DNA of 64,000 bases from contig OX463856.1 in NCBI GenBank assembly GCA_949825065.1, positions 1,340,702 to 1,404,701 of the forward strand, read 5' to 3'. This DNA is from Odontocerum albicorne. Taxonomy: Eukaryota; Arthropoda; Insecta; Trichoptera; Odontoceridae. The notes beneath the pieces are model-generated. The model saw only the letters and a list, made by a program, of their open reading frames with translations, was not told the DNA's origin and searched no databases. The position numbers and the translations under genes are program-made. How positions within the stretch are numbered: position 1 is the first letter of the stretch; each line of letters begins with the position of its first letter. Of this stretch, positions 29,905 through 41,099 are shown piece after piece.

Positions 29905-30668
29905 GCGGTATTCATTTATTTCATCAACAATATGAGATATATCGTTCCATTACATTCGATAGAAACACTACCTTGCTGGTTTTTCTTGTTGACAATACAG
30001 AGTGTACACCACTACTTATTTCGTTAAGCGGTATTGATTTATTTAATCAACAATATGAGATATATCGTTCCATTAGATTCGATAGAAACACTACCTTGCT
30101 GGTTTTTCTTGTTGACAATACAGAGTGTACACCACTACTTATTTCGTTAAGCGGCATTTATTTATTTCATCAACAATATGAGATATATCGTTCCATTAGA
30201 TTCGATAGAAACACTACATTGCTGGTTTTTCTTGTTGACAATACAGAGTGTACACCACGACTTATTTCGTTAAGCGGTATTTATTTATTTCCTCAACAAT
30301 ATGAGATATATCGCTCCATTAGATTCGATAGAAACACTACGTTGCTGGTTTTTATTGTTGACAATACAGAGTGTACACTACTACTTATTTCGTTAAGCGG
30401 TATTTATTTATTTCCTCAACAATATGAGATATATCGCTCCATTAGATTCGATAGAAACACTACCTTGCTGGTTTTTATTGTTGACAATAGGAGTGTACAC
30501 TACTACTTATTTCGTTAAGCGGTATTTATTTATTTCCTTAACAATATGAGATATATCGTTCCATTAGATTCGATAGAAACACTACCTTGCTGGTTTTTCT
30601 TGTTGACAATACAGAGTGTACACTACTACTTATTTCGTTAAGCGGTATTTATTTACTTCATCAACAAT
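29905..30668. repeat. 123-bp minisatellite, about six units
   Basis: The unit contains AACACTACCTTGCTGGTTTT, ACAGAGTGTACACCACTACT, TATTTCGTTAAGCGG and ATATGAGATATATCGTTCC. The period of 123 is 3 x 41, which explains the long open frame at 29973-30518. An isolated piece of the unit (GAGTGTACACCACCACTTAT) is at 35220-35240. Confidence 0.9.
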
Positions 30669-31630
30669 ACAAAGTAGCTTAAAATAATATAAGTAGTGTT
30701 TCATTCATTACAAAAAAAAAATCCTAAAAAGTTAAACAATTTATTACAATTAAAATTCTAAAAAAGATACATAAACAAAACAATTCAAATATCACATAAG
30801 TTTGCTAGTAAACAAGTCAATATTATATCGATACAAACTTATTAATACGATACGGGAATGTCTCAAGACAGATAACCCACACTTCACCACACCGAGCGTC
30901 ACTCTTGACATTCATGCTGAAAGAAATTCAATAATTTCTAAATTCTGCAATCCGCGTTCTTTTACATCTCAACAATTCTGGACACTAACGATAAAAATAT
31001 ATCTATCGTTGGATAGCCTGTAGCATTATTTGTTCTCAGGCTCGTGACGGCTTCCGTCAGACAGAATATGGTAAAAGTTTGACCATACCTGGTCCTGACT
31101 ATCTCTAGCACCTCGGCGGTTCCTTTGTTGTGTCTGTCGGCATTTTTTCCTGTAATAAAACCCGCTGGAGGCTTTAGTACTCTGGCACCCGGTACCGCTC
31201 ACCACCCGACCATTATCCTGCCTCAAGTGTACCTGAGGACACCGTTTGGGAACAATGTGGGGCGCGTAAATTACAAATCTATTACGACTATTTTGACAAT
31301 TGAAAATGTTTATTTTTATGAGATTTACATCCAGAAAATGAAATTGTATTTCTTTAAAAGTTACCTCTTATATTTAATAACCTAACATATATGGATCAAA
31401 AGAGAATTGAATGTATATATAGACGTATTGATGCAATAAGAACTCAACCCACATTTTACTAGTTATACATAATTTCCGCCTAGTATTCGGGGGATACCTA
31501 TGACTTCGGTCATATATATTTTTAAAAAAAATGTCAGTGGGCTCCGATCGTTTCACTTTAGTATGGAATCGGATCCAGAACAGCAGTGTGGTCGGTGAGT
31601 TTGCTGGTGTGCATCGACTCACTCACTTAA
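30669..31630. other. Unassigned spacer
   Basis: 31040-31250 is GC-richer (ACCTGGTCCTGACTATCTCT, CCCGCTGGAGGCTTTAGTAC) and looks like old element sequence, but no motif is recognised in either strand. Confidence 0.35.
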
Positions 31631-32574
31631 CCTTTCCCTTCCTGTGCTAAAAAAATCCGTTCCGGTGCTGTGTATTCAATACACATGTAAAAATGAGCGA
31701 TTTTAAATAGGAAAAATAAGAATATTCGTAGCCAATCGCTTAAATTAATTAAATTTGAAGTCAAAAGTGATAATAATTGAAATTTAATCGCTGAAAACAT
31801 GAAAAAAAAAACATCAGCGGACGTTCACAAAACGTTCGAAGATACCACCTCAAATGGATGCCCTGGAGCTACTGAAGCGAGAGAAGCGAGCGAACTGAGA
31901 TTCTATTTTTGGCGTTCCCATATACCGAAGTAGAGTGAGAGTGAGACGTGAATAGCGTCGCTTCCTCACCCATAGCGGTTTTTTAGAATGAATATATCTA
32001 CGTCACACATTTGATTATATTGGTGAATTTATTCCCGATTTTCACACAATATCTCTGATGTGGCCTATAAGTGCTAATTATTATTAATATTATTTTTTCA
32101 TTCGATGCGTAAATGTATTACGGAGGAATACTTAAAATCTAAACCCTATATTTATTATATTTATTCTCTTCTTATTATTTTAGGCCTGTTGGCCTGTTAT
32201 GGTCCTGCATTATTGTTTGCATCTTGTGACGTCGACTGCCAGCTATCTTTCCATCTTTTGGGAGGTCGTCCTGGAGGTCTGCTTGCTTGGGGGATACTGT
32301 CCCTGGCCATTCTTACGGCTCTTGGTTCCGCCATTCTGGATACGTGTTCGTTCCAGAATCTTCTTCTCTGTCGTCCCCATCTGACAATATCTTCAACTTC
32401 GCACGTCTTTCGGATTTCTGTGTTTTGTACTCTATCACGAAGGGTTTTGCCAGCGATACTCCTGAGTACCTTCATTTCGCCGGTTCGAAGGAGGTTTTTG
32501 GTTACTATATTTATAGAGATATTAAAGTTTTTAGAAGCAATGTGTACTAGTTACACATCACAGGGAAGGAAGGG
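31631..32574. mobile_element. TTAA-flanked piggyBac-like MITE, copy 2 (filled)
   Basis: TTAA at 31627-31630 and 32575-32578. Left end CCTTTCCCTTCCTGTG, right end reading inward CCCTTCCTTCCCTGTG. It aligns with 25052-25718 throughout, except for a 350-bp RTE insertion at 32155-32504 flanked by the 9-bp duplication CTATATTTA, which occurs once or less in the other copy. Confidence 0.85.
32155..32504 (-). pseudogene. RTE-type LINE tail inserted in the piggyBac-like MITE
   Basis: The minus-strand frame is open over about 92 codons: MKVLRSIAGKTLRDRVQNTE, IRKTCEVEDIVRWGRQRRRF, WNEHVSRMAEPRAVRMARDS, then PPGRPPKRWKDSW. This is the C-terminal tail of an RTE-type polymerase, 5'-truncated. Target duplication CTATATTTA at 32146-32154 and 32505-32513. 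The AT-rich 3' end lies on the left, so the LINE inserted in reverse. The plus-strand frame over it is a shadow. Confidence 0.8.
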
Positions 32575-32578
32575 TTAA

Positions 32579-33061
32579 AGAAAAGTTAATAAGAAAGAAA
32601 CAAAAGTTCACGGTGCAGCTTCGCTTTCTAACTGAATTGACATTGGAATATCGAAGGGATCCTCGACTCATGTAATCGAGGCCCTCATGGCCAGCATCGC
32701 CGGTGACGAGTTGTACATATATATTACGTATCCCTGGCGGAGTAGGTAAAGAGAACATATGTCCACACTTTTCTATCCAAGCACACAATTTTCCCCTTCT
32801 TCACACATGGATCTCGTCATGAAGAATTTTCTATCAATTTCTACCACTCTCTTTATTTTCGATTAAAAACTGGTTCACTTGACCGAGTCATGTTTATCTG
32901 GATTTACCTCTTCAGCGCACATCTTGCATTTCTAACTGTTATGCCCGCTTAGTCACTCTATTCGCTATTCATTCTCTCCACATATCTTTCTAAATCTTAC
33001 TTAAAAATTAAGTCTTCATTGTGTCTATTTTCATACATTGACACCACATTTTTTCAAAGTA
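32579..33061. other. Unassigned spacer, possible antisense LINE-B debris
   Basis: The minus strand includes MFSLPTPPGIRNIY near 32720-32760, faintly like LINE-B ends. Not enough for a firm call. Confidence 0.3.
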
Positions 33062-34021
33062 CGAGGCGTATCCAGAAAGTAAGTGTACTGAGGCTCTCAA
33101 GACCGGATGGATTTTATTTTTCGACATGTTGGCTACACTTCCGTGTAGCCTGACCCTTCCCCTCCGCAACGAGACCGGTTCGAGGTCAGTACGTTGAGAA
33201 GTGTCGACGCGACAACACGTTTCGTGAAAAATGTAAATCCAATCTCCCGCCAAGTGCGAAATACGGGGCCTCATCCGTTATCTCGTTTGGAAGGGAAAAC
33301 CTCCGGTTGAGGTTTATAATGAGGTAAAAACTGCATATGGTGATAAAGCTATGAATCGTACGAGTGTGTACAAGTGGTGTCGCGAGTTTCAAAACGGTCG
33401 TACGTCTGTGCATGATGATCAGAGTGGCGGAAGACCTTCAATTGTGACTGACGAAATTGACGAAATTGTTTTGGGATTGTCAAGGCATAATTTTAATTGA
33501 ATATATGCCTCAAGGGGAGACCATCAACTCTGCAAGATACTGTGAGACCCTAAAATAATTGCGGAGGGCGATTCAGAACAAGAGTAGAGGCATGCTGACA
33601 AAGGGAGTCTGCCTGCTGCACGACAATGCCAGACTACACACGGCCAACGCCACGAAGGAACTGCTCGCCTCGTTTAAATGGGATGTCCTGAACCATCCCG
33701 CGCATTCCCCTGACCTAGCTAGCACCATCAGATTACTATCTCTTTACCTCCCTGAAGCTGCACATGGGTGGAAAAAGGTTTTCAACCGACGAGGAGGTAA
33801 AGGAGGAGGTGGAGAAATGGACGGAGGGGTTGGCGGGAAACTACTTCGAGGAAGGCATCAAAAAGTTGATACCCCGCTTCACCACCTGCATTGAGAGGAA
33901 TGGCGACTATGTCGAAAAATAGCTTACATATGTACTACGGTAACCACGTAATTTTTTTGTTTAAATAAAAAAAATTGTAACCTACAAAAATTCAGTGCAC
34001 TTACGTTCTGGACTTACCTAG
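33062..34021 (+). mobile_element. Mariner element 4, internally deleted
   Basis: The ends are CGAGGCGTATCCAGAAAGTA on the left and CTAGGTAAGTCCAGAACGTA reading inward from the right, flanked by TA (33060-33061 and 34022-34023). A 960-bp element with a transposase that has lost its middle. A different lineage from elements 1-3 by terminal repeat and protein. Confidence 0.85.
33245..33895 (+). pseudogene. Mariner transposase with central deletion (element 4)
   Basis: The N-terminal part reads CEIRGLIRYLVWKGKPPVEV, YNEVKTAYGDKAMNRTSVYK and WCREFQNGRTSVHDDQSGGR. After about 33465 the frame jumps to EYMPQGETINSARYCETLK, then a stop, then RRAIQNKSRGMLTKGVCLLH. DN of the LLHDNARLHT motif gives the second catalytic aspartate; the first is deleted, and the third region (SPDLA then SDYYLF in a shifted frame) is disrupted by a short insertion near 33722. 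It ends near CIERNGDY in another frame. Non-functional. Confidence 0.8.
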
Positions 34022-34080
34022 TACATGCGTCTCCACAGAATTTATATTACTTTTAACCCTATGCAAAGCCTAAACTTCAC

Positions 34081-34286
34081 TTTCTTGAGTCAATGTGGGC
34101 ACCAACACATTTGTTATTGCCATTATTATGTAATTGTCATTATATGGAACAACATTGTAAGGGATGATTATTACGACAGTATTTCTTGAGTCAATGTGGG
34201 CACCAACACATTTGTTATTGCCATTATTATGTAATTGTCATTATATGGAACAACATTGTAAGGGATGATTATTACGACAGTATTTC
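34081..34286. repeat. Perfect 102-bp tandem duplication
   Basis: Two identical units starting TTTCTTGAGTCAATGTGGGC at 34081 and 34183. Near-perfect identity indicates a very recent event or an assembly duplication. Confidence 0.9.
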
Positions 34287-34309
34287 ACACATATTATATT
34301 GTTATTTAT

Positions 34310-34585
34310 TCAACTTTATACATAGTTAAAAGAAACATACAACTTTACACATTGTTAAAAGAAATATACAATATACCACTTTACACATAGTTAAAAGAAA
34401 TATACAACTTTACATACAGTTAAAAGAAACATACAATATACAGCTTTACACATAGTTAAAATAAATATACAATATACAACTTAACACGTAGTTAAAAGAA
34501 ATATACAATGTATAATTTTACAGTTAAAAGAAATATACAATTTTACACATAGTTAAAAGAAATATAAATACACATAGTTTAAATT
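34310..34585. repeat. Degenerate ACATAGTTAAAAGAAATATA minisatellite
   Basis: About nine irregular units (27-40 bp) of CTTTACACATAGTTAAAAGA and AATATACAA. Confidence 0.8.
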
Positions 34586-34624
34586 TATGACTGAGTTATT
34601 ACAGTGTGCATCTTATTTATTTAC

Positions 34625-35000
34625 AATAAGAATAAAAATTAACTTTATAAAGCGCCGTTTAGAGAGCAAACACCCTACAAGGGCGCTCTAACTTGGTACT
34701 CGGACACTCTATTAATGACAGATTAAGAATATAACAATATAAATATGTTTAAGTCAAATGTAAGGATATGAAGATAGCGGCTGAGGCTATTAGATTAGGT
34801 ACTTCTCCACATATATCATGAAAAACATATTTTGTAGGAAAATGACAGAAAACTTACAAAGGGAAGACGAACTACAAAGAAACATTTGTATATCTTCCGA
34901 TATGTGATAGAAACACGTGTAGTGTTCATAAACCATATAAATTTTGATAAAACCTTCCAAAATGGGTTGTCTTTCAGTGCTACCTAAAGCTGCACACGCC
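34625..35000 (-). repeat. Repeat families D (antisense) and G
   Basis: 34625-34690 is the complement of the family D 3' end (GGGCGCTCTAACTTGG). 34765-35000 (GCGGCTGAGGCTATTAGATT, GGAAAATGACAGAAAACTTA, ACTACAAAGAAACATTTGTA) is also present, diverged, at 54600-54860 and in part at 63285-63400. Confidence 0.55.
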
Positions 35001-35728
35001 ACCCTCAAATAAAAAAATAAAAGATGGACAAAAGAAAATATTATATTTTACAAAAGTGAAAATAATGGGACATCTGTTATTATTTATTTGAATTATTATC
35101 GTCAATAATGTGCCATTTAGGTACCACCTGTTCTTAGATTCTACACCTTTTTCACTATGGACGAATTTTAAAGCTTTCCAGGTAAATCTGGGTGTTGATT
35201 ATGTTAATTATGTACTACTGAGTGTACACCACCACTTATTTCGTTTAGTTGAATATAATTAAGGATTTTATTTTTTTGTTTGTAAGGAGAAAATTGTAGA
35301 TTATATCTGGGATCAATTAAGGACCACCTGACGGGTCCATCAGGCTACCGGATAAGAGTGATGCCAGCACTAACACGTAACTAACAAAGAGTGGTGTTAT
35401 TTTTTTAAATAATTAATCCAAGAAGAGGAATACGACAAAAAATAGTAATATCTGGGTTGCAGGCAGCAAGGTGGTCTACCTGCAGAGGGACTTCAACGGA
35501 TAGGGGGTCATTAAAATGCAATTTATCTGATTGTATAATAGCACCGAATTTTTAAGAATTAACTATGACATGTTTTGCGTACACCATAATGTATCATTGA
35601 ATTTGGAACAAGCTGTATAACCACAGCATAATAGTTTCCATCTGATCAGAATTCAACAATCAGTTACAATAAATAACAGAAAGTGTTAAATAATTTTAAA
35701 TTCCATCAGCTAACCATATGTACTAGGG
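35001..35728. other. Unassigned spacer
   Basis: 35218-35250 resembles part of the 123-bp minisatellite unit. The rest is unassigned; 35721-35728 is a target duplication of the next element. Confidence 0.4.
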
Positions 35729-36046
35729 CAGGGGTCTCCAAACTTTTTAGCCAAAGTGCCACACTGACTCCTCCACTAAGTCCCAAGGACCAAGACCTAG
35801 CTAACTCATTATGCCAACATACTGTAGTTTTGAATTAAGCGCAAATTTTCGTATTGGAACTAGCCGGCGAGGGAGATATCTATGGCACAGGGCGCGGGGG
35901 TGGACTCCGCTCCGTTCGCAATTTCGGTTGGTACTTACGGGCAAGTGTCAAGGACATTTCATTGCGGCGGAGATAGCTACCGCGGGCCGGATTGGTGGTG
36001 CTCGCGGGCCAGTGCTGGCCCACGGGCCGTAGTTTGGAAACCCCTG
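35729..36046. mobile_element. hAT MITE, 318 bp
   Basis: Left end CAGGGGTCTCCAAACTTTTT; right end reads inward CAGGGGTTTCCAAACTACGG. 8-bp duplications TACTAGGG (35721-35728) and TTCTAGGG (36047-36054), seven of eight identical. A GC-rich right half includes GCGGGCCGGATTGG and CGGGCCAGTGCTGGCCC, typical of hAT subterminal regions. No gene. Confidence 0.85.
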
Positions 36047-36164
36047 TTCTAGGGTATGAATATTTTAAATGTATTTTTACTAAGATACTTACAATTCAAT
36101 ACAATATAATTAATTAGCAAAGTATAATATTTCCCCGTTTTTCTTTTTTACGTCGTGCTTTACT

Positions 36165-36510
36165 GTGACTCTGGGCCCAGTTCCAGACCAATAGTACACT
36201 CGTTCCGTCCTTGGCATGCTTTAAAAAGTGACTGAAAAAACTCTTAATTTCTAGTCAGTTATATAAAGTGCTTCATTCCTGATTTTTCTCTCATCTCCAC
36301 CATTTCTTCCTTTTCATTTCATTGATGATATCTCACTTTTAATTTTATGTTTATGTTCATAAATTTCATAAAGATGAATAATGATTTGAATATTTTTTGC
36401 GACCATATAACTTGTTTCATATACTTATATCTGGTTGGTTGGAAGATATTATCACCTGGCAATATGCCAGCCGGACTATTTCTGCAATGAAGTGTTATTA
36501 AATAAATAAA
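36165..36510 (+). repeat. LINE-A 3' end
   Basis: The first part encodes the polymerase C-terminus in one frame: LWAQFQTN, then PSLACFKK, stop, LKKLLISSQ. Then the untranslated tail, ending TTGGTTGGAAGATATTATCA and AATATTTAATA. 5'-truncated and diverged. Confidence 0.7.
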
Positions 36511-36710
36511 TATTTAATAGTAAATCTATGTTCTACATAAGTGGAAACATTAACAATCGGTGAAACAGAAAGAAAATACATTTAAGATAAACTTAAGATA
36601 TATTTCAACTGGTTCGATATTTGTCTGGCTCTCAGTGTTACATACATGAGACGTGTGCAGATTTAGGAAGTGTTTAAACAAAACCCTTTTTAGGGGGTCA
36701 ATCAAAATGA

Positions 36711-36714
<4 letters not shown>

Positions 36715-36745
<31 letters not shown>

Positions 36746-36905
36746 ACATGACAAGAAATATACACAATTAGCGAAAAAAACAACAGGTTATTTGATTTGG
36801 ACATACAATTTTAATGGATCTGGGTTTGTTGCCTTTCATTTGTCGTATCCCCAGTAAACTAGGCTTTTGCCTGTATCTCACTGAGGATATTTAGCATGAA
36901 AAAAT
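36715..36905 (+). repeat. (ATT)n tract and repeat family F, copy 3
   Basis: Eleven ATT units (36712-36743) directly precede ACACATGACAAGAAATATAC, the same end of family F that borders arrays at 13.84 and 21.4 kb. The repeat runs to CTCACTGAGGATATTTAGCA and AAAAAATAAATCGATA. Confidence 0.85.
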
Positions 36906-37449
36906 AAATCGATAATTCTTTCCGATTTTTTATTACACAAAAACAAAACCCCGTTGCACGCTCTCATCAACCTGACAGTGACACTCAACTACAACTGAAA
37001 ACATCTTGCGAAATTCAACTCCTCAAACATCATTACTCCAGAAAGACCAAAAATATTCATCCCACAATATACCGCACACAATCATAAGAATAAAAATAAA
37101 AATTAAAACAAAAAATACATAGAAACACAAATACAAAAACTACCAAAATTAAAACAACAAGAAGAAACCCACACTCACGAGCTCACACAAATCTTTTTCA
37201 CTCGTCATTCACCGTGAAAGCACAAGTACTCAAAATCCTGTCGCAATAACAACCACGCTCCGATCGACTGTCGAAATGGTTTTCCTACCTTTACCTTTAT
37301 TATATATGAACACTACACACATAAACAACACATGTAAGAAGGTCTATAAAGGTTCCTTCGTAGTTCATCTTCCATTGGTGAGTTTTCTGCCGTTTTTTGA
37401 TGCGGGAAAGTACAAAAATAATAGCTGCAGCCATCACCTGTCTATCTTT
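36906..37449. other. AT-rich spacer, nothing recognised
   Basis: A-rich between 37070 and 37170. The small frame at 37276-37491 is part of no family that I know. Confidence 0.4.
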
Positions 37450-38440
37450 ACACATGTTAATTTTGTGAATATATTTGAGGGTTGTTTTTAGCGGAGAGTA
37501 ATATGTAAGTAATATGTTTTCAGATACTCCGCGAGTCTGCAAGTAAGTTAAATAGATATTAACTAATTGAAATCTTACTTCGGATCTACCTGGAGTTCCA
37601 TCAGAAGACTTCCTTTACAGTATTTAAATTATTATTAAATATTTGTTTTTGACCTGGATGGCATTTTTTAGGAACATTGTTCTCTGTTTTTTTGGATATA
37701 CATGAGACGATATCTATTTTAATTGGTATTTTTGGGCTTGCGACCAAACATAGGCTGAGTTGAGTGTACACTTTAAATGCCTAGGCAATACATATAACTC
37801 TCCGCTAAAAACAACCCTCAAATATATTCACATAAAAATCCTCTTCAGAAGTGATAGTAAAAAAAGACTTGCAAATGATAAACAATGATATAAAAATATT
37901 GACAGATCAATACATATCTGTCAAAAATAATAATAAGCTAATAAAAAGCTTGGCATTGTTATCAACAGATGTCATATAAGGAAATTCACATTTTATCTAT
38001 ACTATTAAAAGGACTGAGATATTTGTTACTATAAATAGGAGAATCAAATTCCCTCAGGTATCATTCGCTTTCAAGGAAGCAGAATGAAATAACATCTTAA
38101 GGATGTACAGAGATTGATCTATGGGAAGATGAGGAGCGTTGCCTAGGCATTTAAAGTGTACACTCAACTCAGCCTATGTTTGGTCGCAAGCCCAAAAATA
38201 CCAATTAAAATAGATATCGTCTCATGTATATCCAAAAAAACAGAGAACAATGTTCCTAAAAAATGCCGTCCAGGTCAAAAACAAATATTTATTGTAATAA
38301 TAATTTAAATACTGTAAAGGAAGTCTTCTGATGGAACTCCAGGTAGATCCGAAGTAAGATTTCAATTAGTTAATATCTATTTAACTTACTTGCAGACTCG
38401 CGGAGTATCTGAAAACATATTACTCTGTTAATTTTGTAAT
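37450..38440. mobile_element. Large foldback element, 280-bp arms
   Basis: Arm 37508-37788 and arm 38139-38420 are complementary with very few differences (for example CAGATACTCCGCGAGTCTGC against GCAGACTCGCGGAGTATCTG). They enclose about 350 bp. A smaller inverted pair (GAGGGTTGTTTTTAGCGGAG at 37478 and CTCCGCTAAAAACAACCCTC at 37800) is nested at the left. The interior has no gene. No target duplication could be fixed by eye. Confidence 0.8.
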
Positions 38441-38459
38441 ATTTTTGGGGTACGAATCA

Positions 38460-38540
38460 TGAGTTAGAGCGCTCTTGAGAGAGAACCTGCTATCTAAATG
38501 GCATTATATAAATTTGTCTTTTATTATTATTATTATTAGT
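38460..38540 (+). repeat. Repeat family D 3' end with (ATT)n tail
   Basis: TTAGAGCGCTCTTGAGAGAG, CTAAATGGCATTATATAAAT and TTATTATTATTATTATTAG. Confidence 0.65.
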
Positions 38541-38711
38541 AAGACGTTATGGATAGCATGTGACATGAGGAATTTGGAGAGGAGGGAGAATACAAAGGAA
38601 GCTAATGGATAGATACTTTTTTATGTTTCAAATCAGCCAAAGGATCGCACTTCGTAGCTGAGGACTTATAAAAACGAAAACAAAATACGTAGAAAAAAAA
38701 ATGAATTACGA

Positions 38712-38850
38712 CCTTAAGGTTCGCGAAGTTCGATTGTTTACAGCCTTAAGGTTCGTGAAGTTGGATTGTTTACAGCCTTAAGGTTCACGTAGTTGGATTG
38801 TTTACAGCCTTAAAGTTCGCGAAGTTGGATTGTTTACAGCCTTATACTCA
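38712..38850. repeat. 32-bp minisatellite, about four units
   Basis: Unit AAGGTTCGCGAAGTTGGATT then GTTTACAGCCTT; landmarks at 38716, 38748, 38780 and 38812. Confidence 0.9.
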
Positions 38851-39330
38851 ACTTTATATTTTACGGCCTAAGACTAATCAAGATTACTTGTATACAACCT
38901 TAGATACAATTTTGTATATTACAGCAATAAGTCTCGCCAAGTTGGGTGTTTCCATGTCTGAACTAACACGTGGACATCCTATCCCCATGGTTAAGCATGG
39001 TGCTACAATGAATGAGCATGAATGGGGAATGGAATGGTTATGGGAAAAGAATTAGGGGATTTCCATATCAATATAATTGGCTTCACTCGCCCTGTGATGG
39101 GATTTAGTTTTCTATTAATAAAAAGGGGGTCCTCTAACTCGAATGAATCGCATTATGTTTGTAACCGCATAAATTAAATATTTAAAAAAATACAAATGTC
39201 CCTTGATTGACACGGTTTCTTTTTATGCGTTTTTTGGACCTTTATTCGATATTTATATGAATTATGTATCTCAATTTACGCGGATTTCAATATCATGGAA
39301 TTTTTTTAATTTCATATAAGTCATCACGAC
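38851..39330. other. Unassigned spacer
   Basis: No gene recognised. 38940-39055 (ACACGTGGACATCCTATCCC) is less AT-rich. Confidence 0.4.
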
Positions 39331-39540
39331 TTCCGTGGCCTATTTGGTAAGAACGCTGAATCCCAACCCGGAGTTTGTGGATTCAAATCAGTTGGAACCA
39401 ATTTTTTAAAAAAGGATTCCAGTCTGGTTTTCACTAAAGGCTTTTAAACATATTTCTGGTTTGTTGGAAGACATTGCCACATGGCAATAGTCCCACAAGG
39501 TTGTACTGTATTCAACGAAAGTGTAATAAAATACAAGTTT
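39331..39540 (+). repeat. tRNA-derived SINE, full copy
   Basis: CGACTTCCGTGGCCTATTTG (A-box region), GGATTCAAATCAG (weak B box), GGATTCCAGTCTGGTTTTC, then the LINE-A-like tail TCTGGTTTGTTGGAAGACAT and CAACGAAAGTGTAATAAAAT. Same layout as 10103 and 42700. Confidence 0.8.
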
Positions 39541-39703
39541 CTCGGCTAAATTTGCGTGATTTCGATTTATGCGAATTTTATTGGAACATATCTATCACGT
39601 AAATCGAGGGATGGGTGTATATGAACTTATGTATGCAAAAATGAACCAACTCACAAAAAACTTTTTTTTTATTATTTGAAATACAGAAAAGCATAACCCA
39701 ATT

Positions 39704-40133
39704 TCTAAGCGGGACTCAAGAGTTCTCGATACCTTTGAGAAGAAGATCCTTCTAAGCGGGACTCAAGAGTTCTCGATACCTTTAAGAAGAAGATTCTTCT
39801 AAGCGGGACTCAAGAGTTCTCGATACCTTTGAGACGAAGATTCTTCTAAGCGGGACTCAAGAGTTCTCGATACCTTTCAGAAGAAGATTCTTCTGAGCGG
39901 GACTCAAGAGTTCTCGATACCTTTGAGAAGAAGATTCTTCTAAGCGGGACTCAAGAGTTCTCGATACCTTTGAGAAGAAGATTCTTCTAAGCGGGACTCA
40001 AGAGTTCTCAATACCTTTGAGAAGAAGATTATTCTAAGCGGGACTCAAGAGTTCTCGATACCTTTCAGAAGAAGATTCTTCTAAGCGGGACTCAAGAGTT
40101 CTGGATACTTTTGAGAAGAAGATTCTTCTAAAG
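39704..40133. repeat. 47-bp minisatellite, nine units
   Basis: Unit AAGCGGGACTCAAGAGTTCT then CGATACCTTTGAGAAGAAGA and TTCTTCT. Landmark AAGCGGG repeats every 47 bp. Very little divergence between units. Confidence 0.95.
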
Positions 40134-40144
40134 AATATATGTTC

Positions 40145-40485
40145 ATATTTATAACAATAGCGCGTGGAAAGAGGTGTATAACGAGTTCTACACCCTGTAT
40201 GCCGAAGCTAAGGTATCAAAAGTTATAAAAAATATTAGACTGCGCTGACTTGGGTACTTATATCGCATGCAGGACACTGGCCCTGCAATGAAGGCTTTGT
40301 TCAGATATTTGATGGAGCGTAGGAGAGTGGGGAAATCAAAGCTGAGATGGTTTGATGGTGCGAAAGAGAACTACCGCACATGGACACAACTAATTGGAGG
40401 AGGGATGCTGCTGAGGAATACAGTTGGCAGGGAATATTGAAGGAAGCCAAGATTAAAAATGCTGATGATGCTGACAATACCTCAA
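40145..40485 (+). pseudogene. RTE-type polymerase tail
   Basis: Reads YNEFYTLYAEAKVSKVIKNI, R, stop, LGYLYRMQDTGPAMKALF, then ERRRVGKSKLRWFDGAKEN, then degraded. The order (HxxRMxDTxPA, RRRxGxxKLRWxDxxxE, NWR, EEAK) is that of a widespread insect LINE tail, clearly distinct from LINE-B and from the families at 718 and 43366. At least two stops and one shift. Confidence 0.7.
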
Positions 40486-40689
40486 TATCGTAAGTGCAAT
40501 AATGTCAAATCAGTTAAATTGGCATTTATAGTTAAATTCTGTCTTAAAATGTTGTTCAATATAAACCCATACAAAATGGCTGGACATTTCCTCAATTATT
40601 TCAGAACCGATAAAAAATGTGGGTTGGTTCCTTAATGCATATTTTCCCCAAATGCAAAACGAACTCAACCCACATATTAACTATTTTGA

Positions 40690-40885
40690 CATATTTGAGA
40701 AAACATAAGGTCATTTTGTAAGGGCTTGTATAAAATTATAAAATTTATACAAATTCATCCAGGCATCGCCATCCTTTATTCATTAAGGTCCGGGGTACTG
40801 GTATCAATTTTCTCATAACAAAAAATAATTCCATATAAGCTCATACAAAACGACATTATGTTTCCTCAAATATCTCAAGAGGTAA
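40690..40885. repeat. Imperfect foldback repeat
   Basis: CATATTTGAGAAAACATAAGG with TTTTGTAAGGGCTTGTAT on the left pairs with ATACAAAACGACATTATG and TTTCCTCAAATATCTCAAG on the right. Arms about 60 bp with several mismatches. 40481-40689 and 40886-41099 around it are unassigned. Confidence 0.5.
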
Positions 40886-41099
40886 AGAGAAGATTGGATT
40901 AGTATATGTAAAAATGTTCCATGTTGTAATTCACCAATTGTGAGAATGTAACAAGTGAACTCCATGTCTGGTTTAGTGAATATTTTTTGTCAAAATGTTG
41001 TTGAGTTTATGAGGGTTGTTCTCTTGAATTTCCTCAATCTTAGGTCTTGACTGGGAGGATGATTTTTCCCTTTTTGAATGTAGCAAGTCACCAGTTAAT

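Noticed and set aside
29973..30518. 181-codon open frame
   Set aside because: It follows the 123-bp minisatellite (3 x 41) and ends when a unit has a small deletion.
32105..32578. 157-codon plus-strand frame
   Set aside because: It is antisense to the RTE tail at 32155-32504 and crosses the insertion border.
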